From Mesocentrotus franciscanus (lineage: Eukaryota; Echinodermata; Echinoidea; Camarodonta; Strongylocentrotidae): a stretch of 64,000 bases of DNA. The stretch lies in contig CP137684.1 of NCBI GenBank assembly GCA_037976565.1, forward strand, positions 19,530,259 through 19,594,258, written 5' to 3'. Positions 40,601 to 52,600 of the stretch are shown here, piece after piece; the stretch's first letter is position 1; the number at the start of each line of letters is the position of its first letter. Under the pieces are notes generated by a model. It was not told where the DNA came from, ran no database searches, and saw nothing but the letters and a program-made list of their open reading frames with translations. The position numbers were made by a program, and so were the translations under genes.

Positions 40601-43600
40601 TTAGTGTTTGGTGATGCTGCCACCTGTGTTCCGTCTGTTATAAGGTCAAAGGTCGTATTTTGATGTCTTTCTTTTGTGCGCTCTAACTGCCACAGTTCTT
40701 TAAAGATTTTTTTCAAATTTTCTACAGAGATGCAGTATACTCTAATCTACACACATATTGGTTTGGTGATGCTGCTCCTATCCTATAGTCTTGACAATAG
40801 TCCGAGTCACTAGTGGCGATCTCTATGTCATCCTTTTGTTTCAGGGAGGGGAGAGGGGATCTTTGTCCCTCCTTTGAACATAGGGATGACACAAAATCGC
40901 TGCCACTGCCGGGGGATACATTCGCATTGCACGGCAATACAGATTGCGATATTTCTAGTTAGTTTATCAGTGGATGCCATGCATTACCCCCAAAATGACA
41001 TGGAATCTTTTTCTAGAGGCTTTTCTTATATTTGGCTTGTCTACTATAATGATGTCTTGATCAGGTACCCAACATTAATGTTTTCTAAAAGAACTTTTGC
41101 CCAAAAGGATAGAAGAAAGCCCTTAAAGGGGTAAGTATATATCCTAAGAGAACGACATTGCAGTTGAAAAATTATAGTCCTTGGCAATCTATTAAAATGA
41201 AAGGAATTGTTAAGTTCAAATATTTCATATTTCTATTTAATTGAAATCACCACTAACATAGCTAAGTTTATCTGAATTAATGAAATAGTCATTAAATATA
41301 AGAATACTTCTAGCTCACATATTGGTGTATTATGAAAATAAATAATCAACATTCGTCATAAATCTGTTGTTGCTATCTGTTAAATAATGAATTTGCATAC
41401 CGGTGACATGAAAGATAAAGCAGGAAGGAATTGAAAACTGAACAGGATATTTTGTGCGATTATTCACTTTGTCATATGGAATTTGTGATATTCAATGGAT
41501 AAAAGGCTTGATTAGATGTATAGAATAAAATGCTTTAATTCTGTTTCTTTTAAATGAAATATTCTAGTGGTACAACATGGAGTCAAGCACATGAAATCTA
41601 TGATGTCATCATCAAAGTAGCAGATGCCATAGTAGATGATGGTGATTTAAGGAGACTTGGTCTTGAGCTTGGAGTCCGTACTCATGATATCGACTTGGCA
41701 TTAGAGAAGAATTGGGCTGTAGGTAGAAAGACCGGTATTGGTAATGTGGCACTGGTGATGATGCTTTTGAACTGGGCAGATACCGTTGAATCATCCAAGC
41801 TAATCCAAACTCTCAGAGCAGCTCTCAAAAGGGCGAGGTTATTAGAGGTGGAGGAGACGTGTTTCACAAGCAGTTCCAGAGGTAATGTTCCCAAATATAT
41901 GAAAGTACATATACAGCAACTTGATTACTTTCATATGTGAAAACCATTTCCTTAGTTTGATTAAATTTCTCGTCTACAAACTATATCCACACGCTCAAAC
42001 AGTTTCCATTATAAATTATTTCAACGAGTCTTGCATAGGTTCCCGTTGTGATCATTCTTATCTTCTTTCTCAACAATTCCTTTTACCTTCCTCTGATAAC
42101 TTGAACAGACAATCTTATGCACACATGATTATGGGAACAGGTAGACTTAATTGTTATGTAGACAAAATGTACTTGCTAAAGTCCTTTCACATGTTATTTA
42201 TGATCATTTTGGGGCTTTAATTTTTATACTTATTCAATTATATGAAAACTATTATCCTTCCCTGATATTCATTTCATGTTGAAAATTTCATACAGAGAGA
42301 ATCATGGAATTTAAATTATATAACAGCATGACAATCTTATGCACTTAATTGTTACAAGAACATGTGAAATAAATTGTTGCACAGAATCATATTCATCAGT
42401 CATTTAGTATTTCATCTGAAATATCTACCGTATTATATTTTGATTTTAAAAATTTTAATTCCTTTCATACCACTGGAAATAGTGGAAATGAAATTATGCA
42501 AAAAGTATCAGTTTCAATCTAAATGTTACGTTGTGTCAGCATTCACCATGATACACAACACATAATAACTACATAGTATTTCATGAGTGTGAGAATTTAT
42601 TTTCTATGGTTTCATGTAATCTACCAGATCAATTTACCTGTCAAAGAAATTGCGCTTTCCACATGTTTAAAAGCCAAGTCTCAAGATCATTGACTTTACC
42701 TTATCTAATAGCGTTCCATTGGTTCATATGCAAATAAATCTGAGCTCATTTTTAGCCAGTGGCATAGTCAGCTAGAAATGATAAATCAAGGGAGGAAGAA
42801 GGTGTAAGCTGCAAAGTGAAACAGTCATATAAAAATCCAAACTTTAAATTTTACCATGATGGTTGTTCTTGGTTTTCTCATGTTTTTTAAATAATTTAGA
42901 ACAGTTTTGCTTTCTGTGGCAGGACAAATTTGTGTCTTTATCCTGACGTATTTGTTGTGTTATTCTTGATATTCAATATTAAAGATGATACTGATAATAA
43001 CCATAAATTTTGAAGAAAATTATATTTTAGTCAAGATGTGTATTAAAACAGTTGAAGAAGTTGCATGAAATCACATCTTATTACTAGCTATCTGGTAATT
43101 TTTAACTTGCTACAAAAGCAGGATTGGACATCAAATTGTTCATTAAAATCATATAATTTAAATTACTCTGGAGTCATACAATCTTGTATTACAATTTAAT
43201 ATATGATACATTAGTAGAAATATGATCTATGATGATTTACTTTCACAGAGGACGAATACAATAAAGCTTGTGTGGATGAAATAGCAAAGAGGCTGACCGT
43301 GACCCTACCACAGGTAATTATCTCCATACAGATATTGTTTTTCTGATTTGAGATAAAGAGTGTATGAAATATGGCTATCGTACTTGTTAATCCAAATAAA
43401 TATCTCTATAAAAGTAAATGTAATAGTGAGTTTTGATATCTCAAAGAAAACAGAAATACTAATGTTAATAAATCCGGAAGATGTCTTAACTCTACTGCTA
43501 TTGATTCCATAAGAAAAGAGTTAATTAATCTTGATTGGTCTGATATTGTTCAGTTTGATAATGTTGAACTCGCATATGATCGTTTTTTTAATAAGTTTAA

Positions 43601-46600
43601 TGATGTTGTTAGTAATAAATGCTCGAAAAGTAATCATAAAAAGAATTCTTCCCCAAGAAAATCATGGATTACCTTTTCTTTACTAAGATGTATCAAGAAA
43701 AAGAACAGGCTTTATAAAGAATATTGTAAAACACGCAATGATACATCCCATAATAAATTTAAAAGGTACCGAAATGTACTGAATCGTGAGTTGAAAACTG
43801 CTCGTGAAAAATACTATTATGACTTACTACAAATTAATAAAAATAATCTTTCAAAAGTTTGGCAAATTATTAATGAGTTAATTGGGAAAAGTAAGCGAGA
43901 TAGACTCCCCACTTTTTTTATGAAAAATGATGATAAAATAGAAAATGATAATAATATTGCTGAAGAATTCAATAATTATTTTTCGAGTATTGCTTCTCTT
44001 GCTCAATCTAAGTTAAATCAATCACCGAAAACTCACTTTAGTTCTTACCTTAGCCATTCTTGCCATAAATCAATTTATTTGTACCCAACATGTGAAACAG
44101 AAATAATTAATGTTGTTAAAAAAATGAAAAATTCTAAGAGTGCTGGGTTTGATGACATTAACATGCATCTTATTAAGAAAGTCATTCACTCAATTGCTGT
44201 TCCTTTGGTTCATATTGTCAATTTATCTATGTGCACTGGCTGTGTCCCAAATAAAATGAAAATTGGTAGAATAGTTCCAGTGTATAAAAAAGGCGATCGA
44301 CATTTGTTTTCTAATTATAGACCCATTACCTTATTACCCTGCTTCTCAAAAATTTTAGAGAAAATCATGTATAATCGTATAGCTAATCATATACATAAGA
44401 ATACTTTATTAATTAATGCTCAATATGGTTTCAGATCAAATCATTCTTGTGAGCATGCACTGATTGAACTACATGATGTACTATTAAATAATATTCATAA
44501 TAATTTTCATTCACTCGGTATTTTCCTTCATCTGTCAAAGGCCTTCGATCTGATTGACCATAATATTCTTTTGTATAAATTACCGTATTTTGGAATTCGT
44601 GGTGTAGCTTTAGACTGGTTTAATAGTTATTTACAGAATAGGTCCCAATACACAAGGTATAATAATTTTGATTCATCTTTTTCTAAGGTTGAATGCGGAA
44701 CTCCACAGGGATCCATACTCGGTCCCCTGTTATTTTTGCTGTGTATTAATGATTTGTGTAATGTTACTTCATTTTTTCATTTTGTTTTATTAATTTGCTG
44801 ATGATACCAATATTATTTCCTCACATGAAGACTTTAATACACTCGTACATAAGACAAACCAAGAGTTAAGCAAATTAGTTGACTGGTTTGATTCCAACAA
44901 GTTAGTAATTAATCAAGATAAAACATGTATTTTGTATTTCTCTAAACCGTATATTAAGTTTCCTCCTCATACAATCAAAGTGAAAATTAATGATATATGC
45001 TTGAATGTTTCTGACTCTGTTAAATTCCTCGGAGTATTATTAGACAATCAACTTACTTTTCAAGACCATCGTATGTATATATTAAAAAAGATCTCTAAAA
45101 ATATCAGAATTATCTGTAAATTACGTTCTATTCTACCCCCAAAACATCTATTCATGCTATATAATTCACTTATACTTCCTTTTATTCATTATTGCAACAT
45201 TACCTGGGCCAACGTAGGGAAAAGCAAATTAGAACCATTTCACAAATTGCAGAAAAAAGCCTTACGTATTTGCACAAAGTCACCTTTAATATTTAGCGCC
45301 ATCTTGCCCCCTCTTTTTTGAATTAAAAACATTAAATATTTATCATATATATGAATTTAAAGTTGCAGTATTGATGTATTATGTCAAACATAAACTGACC
45401 CCAGCTAATATTATTAATTTGTTTAACTTTAATAATGATTTTATCAGTATTACACACGTTCAGCTTCCCAATTTCACCTTCCATTAACTTCTAATACACA
45501 AATATATAATTCTTTTAAACATGTAGGACTGAAGATTTTTAATAATTTAAATACAATCATTCGTCCCTGTTCAACAGCCTCCTCCTTCAAAGTCTTACTT
45601 AAAAGTCACTTTATTGATAAATATACATCTTGATTTCCATTTATTTTTTAATGATAATTAATGTTAATTTACCTCAAATATGTACACTGTACGTGTAATC
45701 TTTCTTCCTCCTTCCTTCTCTTTATCTTGTTATAGAGTAAAGATGGTGAGTGTGTATGTGTGTGGGATGTGTGTGTGTGTGTGTTGGATATGTCTGCGTG
45801 TGATTATTAACAGAGTTTTATTCGTAATTTGTTAATTTTGTAAAAAGGGGCGCCAGTTCACAAGATCTCGATCTTTTTTGGTTGCCCCTAACGATATGTT
45901 AACTTTATGTTAACTTTATATAATTATATGTCAACAAGATTTATTGTATTGTACATTTATTATTTTTTATGTCGTTGAATAAAATGAATTGAATTGAATT
46001 GAAGCGAAATTCAGCCAGAAGAAAAAAATATATATTTATGATGATCAGCTAAACAAATAAATGTCATGATATTGGAAATTGTGCTTAATGAATGTGATAG
46101 CAATATACCTGAGTAGTAAATAAAGAATGGCAATTATATGGGCTGTCTGAGACCACAATGCACTACAGTATAACGAGGTCGCTGTTGCTGTCCCTTTGCA
46201 TATGCATTTCATTCATGATAATATATTTGGATTATTTTCATTAGTGCAACACAAATTTACATGTAACTTGGTATTAGCCATTCAAGTATTCATAAACCCC
46301 AGTACATGTATTAACTGTTTACATCTGGAATGTCAAGTACATAATCAAACATGCAATGACACAATAAATCACTCTAGACCAGTCAAGAATGACAGTGTAA
46401 AAAAAAAAAAAGAGTGGGATCATCTCATCAACAAATTAAAAAAGTAGTTCTAGTTGCTAATTGTGATGAAACTAGTGCAAGCTGCTCGATGACAATCTTG
46501 ATACTGATTTATTTTGTGTACAGGATCAAGAAAATTTAGAACCACACAGCGATGCTACTCTCAGCAGAGGTCTGAATCCTGTAGAAGCAGGTTTGTGTCC

Positions 46601-49600
46601 ATGTTTGTTTTGTTTTTTGTTAGCTGTACTTTGTTTGTGGTGTTGTCCTTGCTTTTCTCATGTTTTTTATGCCTCCGCTACAAAGTAGCCGGAGGCATTA
46701 TGTTTTCTGGTTGTCCGTCCGTCTGTACGTACGTATATAGTACGTCCCGTTCTTGTGATCGCGTTATCTGAAGAACTGATTGATGGATTACCGCCAAACC
46801 TGGGTCATGTATGTATCTTTCAAAGCCAATGAACTGATTAGATTTTGGGGTCACGAGGTCAAAGGTCACAGGGCTCATTATGTATGCATATAAATAGCTT
46901 GTGAACACATTATAATTAGAACTGACAGATGGATTACTATCAAACTCAGGACATGTAGTTATCTTGCAGACCTTTGTATATGAAAAGTAGCTTGTAATCA
47001 CGATATTCTGAGAACCCGTTAATGGATTACAATCAAACTTGAATATTAAAAATTGCTTCTGTTTTGGCTCTATGGCGGAGGCATCATTTTCGACTGCGTG
47101 CAGTCGAAGTTTCATCAAGTTTAAAGTTTACAACAGTTTTGCTTCCTGTGGCAGGTCGAATTTATGTCTTTATCCTGACGTATTTGTTGCGTTGTTCTTG
47201 ATCTTCATTATTAAAGATGATACTGATAATAACGAGGGAAACGACAACCAGCTGATGTCTCTCGAACATGACTCGGGGAGCAATCAGGATGATATTTCCT
47301 TCCATAGTCTTTTGGCACCACCCGAGATCCTTGCTCGAGGGCTGAGAGCACGTCAAGCGTATGCCGAAGCAGCTCAAGCTGGCACGAAGAAAGTATTCCG
47401 AACGCGCCTGATGCTTGTGGGACAAGAACGCGTTGGAAAGACAAGTCTAAAGAATACTCTTACAGGACAACGGTAATCTCTTTATTATTTCTTTAACTCT
47501 TTATTAAATTCTTTCCTCTCTCTCTCTTTATTGTTCTTTGTTTATCTGTCTCTGTATTATATGTATTTCTTCCATTCGCTTGAATAAAAATAAAGACCAC
47601 TTTATTACCAGTCATGTTGACTTAACATTTTCTGTTTGGATGCATGAAATATTTGTCCAACATAATAAAGGATCAGGTAGCAAGATGATTTTGAGCTGGT
47701 TTATTCAGTCTTATCGATAATGAAAATACATGTAATTCCCTTTGTGATTACTTTTCCTTTTTTAAATCGCATTTATCTCTTATTCTCTCAATTGTTGGTA
47801 ATAGAATCATTTCTTATCAATGAAAATTTATATGTATTATACATTGTGGTGGTTTGTGATCAAATTTGTGAATGTGCGAATTATGTCTACATTAATGTGA
47901 TAACTATGAAATGTATACGTCTACAATGCTTACGTGCGGTGATGTCTATCTTCATGTTACTTGTTGATCACTTGAGGAAGAAGTGAGATCAGATGACACA
48001 TCAAAACAATGTGCACTATAAATAACTGTTGGAATATCTATGTGTAAAACTTTTTTCTGATTCATTATTTTGTTGAAAGGAATTGAATTTACTAAACATC
48101 GTTGACATATGTACAGCAGGCTTGCGGTTGCACCATGTGAGAGGGGAGGATTGGGGAGCCCTGAAAAGGACTGTTGGTAATCTTTCTTGTGTAGTCCTAA
48201 GACGGATTGTGGTAGTCCTAGAAGGACTGGTGTAATCTTTCTTGAGCTTATGGTTCTAGAGGAACTACAGTGCCAGTAGTAAGGAGAGGATGGGTGGTAC
48301 GTAGGAGGGGCTTGACGTTTTGAACAGGTTGACTATCCGTCGTCAGGAGTGTCAATTGTGTTGATTGGAGGACATCACTTTATGTTGTAAAGACGTCATA
48401 ATGTTGTCTTTTCTGATTTGAAAGAAATAAAGATTTACTTTTAAAATAAATCTTCTAAAAAGTATGCAAAGTAATGATTTTATTTCTAAATGGTTTACAC
48501 ATGTCTCTTAAAAGGTATTATATCCCATTTGCAGGCCAAAAAAATGAAAACGTTAAATTCCAATAGCATTTGAAAGACAATACTAATTTAGAACTTCCCT
48601 AAAAAAAAGTGGGCTTGAAAATGTCTTTAAGTGAGAAAATAACGACTATTAGTTGTCAAATCGACTTGGAAGCTATAGAGCCAGTAAGTAATAGTCTGAT
48701 TTTTCAGACCATTGTACCGAATGGTCGTACATTTCATGCTGCGCAAAGATTCAATCAGTTTAATTTTTGGCCATTACAAGAAGTGGGTTATTATGATGTA
48801 GACTCATGTACCCTTTACAGCTCATTTTATGTATGTTATTACCAAAGATGAAAAAAGCCAGTCAGTCACTCAATAGTGTCTGACAGTGAAGTCTAGCAAG
48901 TAAACGGGTTTCCTTGCATAATTTGAATATTAGGACACTGCTAACGTTTAAATTTCACAGATAGGACATACATGACATATTCATAATTCCTGCAAAGTTC
49001 TACAGAATTTGATGTTGGCTGCAGAAGGGACATAGTATCTTTAAAGGGGCCCCCAATCTTTATAGCAAGTTGATCTAAAGGAGAGCAGAAAAATTAGACA
49101 AACACATTGGTGAAAGTTTGAACCAAATCCGGTAAACATTGATAAAGGTATGAAGTTTTGAAAGTCGTAATGTCGTGTGGTGTCGAGTAAGGCAACTTTC
49201 TCAGTGTGGTACAAAATAAATGTGATAGAATTTGCCAATATCAATTACATTTGATTCAATCAAATAATGGTTTATTAACAGGCGCGGATCCAGGATTTCT
49301 TAGACGGGGGCAATTTATCCCCTCGCCGACGAAGCCGACGAAGTGGGAGGGGATATAGAAACGCTGCTGTCCTTCCTTCCTTCCGTCTGTCCGTCCGTCC
49401 GTCCGTCCGTAACAAATTTGGTTTCCGATCGATAACTTCAGTAATGTTTGACGGATTTCCATAAAATTTGATATGAAGATACATGGTATCAAAATACAGG
49501 CTAAGTTCGATTTCGGAGTATGTAGGTCAAAGGTCATAGCTCATTAAATATGCGAATCTGGTTTCCTTTCGATAACTTTAATAATGTTTGAAGGATTTTA

Positions 49601-52600
49601 ATCAAATTTGATATGAATGTCCATGGTATCAAAACACAGCCTGAGTTCAATTTCCGAGTATGTAGGTCAAAGGTCATAGCTCATTAAATATGCGAAAAAA
49701 TACACATCTGGTTTCCGATCGATAACTTTAGTAATGTTTGACGGATTTTCATAAAATTTGATATGAATTAAGGTATATGGTATCAAAACACAGCCTAAGT
49801 TCGATTTCGGAGTGTAGGTCAAAGGTCATAGCTCATTAAATATGCAAATCTGGTTTCCGTTCGATAACTTTAATAATAATGCTAAATATATTACTCATTG
49901 CGGATGTAGTATCGAAAATAATATCGCTAGTGATATTCGTTTGTCTCGCAATGTGGTCAATAAGGAATCTAAAAGATCTCGACGTTTCGTGCGCCGCTGC
50001 AACACTTCGTCAGGTGATAAAAACTAATGTAAGCAAGGGTGCTTTATACTCTACGGAGGACCGGCGCGACGGTCCATAATTCGATCGATAATCGGAACAA
50101 TAACGCACAAGGCCTATTGGCTGACGCACACGGTGCTCGACCAATCAGTAGGCCGCTGGTTCGGCTGATTATGCAAATGGACTAATGGTCGACGCACACG
50201 GTGCTCGACCAATCAGTAGGCCGCTGGTTCGGCTAATTATGCAAATGGCCTAATGGACGACGCCACGGTGCTCGACCAATCAGCAGGCCGCTGGTTCGCT
50301 CGCCTGCTGGGCGGAAGCAATAGCGAGCTCAACCAATCAACGGGCCGCTGGCTCGGCCCCTCTGCTGAATGGAATCGACCGGTGCTGGCCGGCTGGACGG
50401 GAGTGTCATGGCGGCGTATCGTACGCATCCAAAATTCGGGATATCGATCCCGTTGTCTCTGTTGAAATTATTGGGATTGAGACGGATATTGATAGCTTCT
50501 TTTACCCTCCGTGTGTACCAATGCCGTTCCTGGGAAAGGCACTGAACCCCGTCCCAGTCTGGTTGATGCTGGTTATCCCAAGCATGTTCGGCTACGGCTG
50601 AGTTGTCAGTTCGGCGGAGCCTGACGTCCCTCTTATGCTCAGTGATTCTTTCTTTTATCGGACGGGCAGTTTCACCGATATAGGATCTATCACATCCTTT
50701 GCAAGGGATGTTGTACACAATGCCGTCTCGTCTATGTGGAGGAATTGGATCCTTGGGGCGTGTAAGTTGTTGACGTAGGGTGGTATCTGATCTGAAAACC
50801 GTTCGAATGCCATGGCTCTCTAGGCGGCGCTTGTGTTGTTGGGAGACACCATCAATGTACGGCAAGACTGTAAATGTCTTGTATACCTTCTGATCCCTGG
50901 GTTCCGACGATCTCTTCTTGGTATTGTGTACAAAACGGCGTGGGTAACCGTTGAGACTCAGGGCACTGTGAACACGGGTTCGTTCTTTGCATGGCTGTTG
51001 TGGACTTGTCACTATGCGTGAAGCTCTGTCAAATAGACATTTCACTAGACCTCTCTTCACCGATATGGGATGGTGAGAGTCAAACGCTATATGTACTGGT
51101 CTGTGTGGGTAGGCTTCCTATAGACTGAGGTGGAGAGCCTATGGTTGTCGTGTCTATGAACTAAAGTGTCTAAGAATGCTATCTTCCCTTCACATTCTAT
51201 CTCTGATGTGAACTGGATGGTTGGCCGAACTGACAACTCAGCCGTAGCCGAACATGCTTGGGATAACCAGCATCAACCAGACTGGGACGGGGTTTAGTGC
51301 CTTTCCCAGGAACGGCATAGGTACACACGGAGGGTAAAAGAAGCTATCAATATCCGTCTCAATCCCAATAATTTCAACAGAGACAACAGGATCGATATCC
51401 CCGAATTTTGGATGCGTACGATACGCCGCCATGACACTCCCGTCCAGCCGGCCAGCACCGGTCGATTCCATTCAGCAGAGGGCCGAGCCAGCGCCCGTTG
51501 ATTGGTTGAGCTCGCTATTGCTTCCGCCCAGCAGGCGAGCCGAACCAGCGGCCTGCTGATTGGTCGAGCACCGTGTGTCGACCATTAGGCCATTTGCATA
51601 ATTAGCCGAACCAGCGGCCTACTGATTGGTCGAGCACCGTGCGTCGACCATTAGTCCATTTGCATAATCAGCCGAACCAGCGGCCTACTGATTGGTCCAG
51701 CACTGTGCGCCAATAGGCCTTGTGCGTTATTGTTCGATTATCGATCGAATTATAGACCGTCGCGCCGGTCCTCCCAGAGTATAAAGCACCCTTGCTTACA
51801 TTAGTTTTTATCACCTGACGAAGTGTTGCAGCGGCGCACGTCGAGATCTTTTAGATTCCTTATTGACCACATTGCGAGACAAACGAATATCACTAGCGAT
51901 ATTATTTTCGAAACTTTAATAATGTTTGACGGATTTTAATCAAATTTGATATGAAGGTACATGGTATCAAAACACAGCCTAAGTTCGATTTCCGAGTATG
52001 TAGGTCAAAGGTCATAGCTCATTAAATATACGAATCTGGTTTCCGATGGATAACTTTAGTAATAATGCTAAATATATTACTCACTGCGGATGTAGTATCG
52101 AAAAATAATATCGCTAGTGATATTCGTTTGTCTCGCAATGTGGTCAATAAGGAATCAAAAAGATCTCGACGTTTCGTGCGCCGCTGCAACACTGCAACAC
52201 TTCGTCAGGTGATAAAAACTAATGTAAGCAAGGCCTTGTGCGTTATTGTTCCAATTATCGATCAAATTATTGACCATCCCGCTGGTCCTCCCGTAGAGTA
52301 TAAAACACCCTTGCTGACCACATTGCGAGACAAACGAATATCACTAGCGATATTATTTTCGAAACTTTAGTAATGTTTGACAGATTTTAATGAAATTTGA
52401 TATGAAGGTACATGGTATCAAAACACAGCCTAAGTTTGATTTTCGAGTATGTAGGTCAAAGGTCATAGCTCATTAAATATGCGAATTTGGTTTCCGTTTG
52501 ATAACTTTAATAATGTTTGACAGATTTTAATCAAATTTGATATGAAGGTACATGGTATCAAAACACAGCCTAAGTTCGATTTTGGAGTATGTAGGTCAAA

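Larger units (their letters stand above)
49878..51911. mobile_element. Penelope-like element, head-to-head inverted copies
   Basis: 12-bp duplication AACTTTAATAAT flanks the insertion (49866-49877, 51912-51923). Arms of about 700 bp (about 49912-50610 and 51220-51911) are inverted copies of one 3' region. The unique middle (50611-51219) extends the minus-strand copy into RT. Each arm has, in element orientation, tandem ~69-bp units with CCAAT boxes and an octamer (ATTTGCAT), a TATAAAG box, and a hammerhead-like motif. So two 5'-truncated copies lie 5' to 5'. Confidence 0.85.

Noticed and set aside
42374..42565. 63-residue + frame
   Set aside because: AT-rich intron without domain or matching splice phase.
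47155..47216. Alternative Roc exon start at the upstream GGCAG acceptor (47153)
   Set aside because: In the phase required by the preceding exon it meets a stop codon before the Roc sequence.
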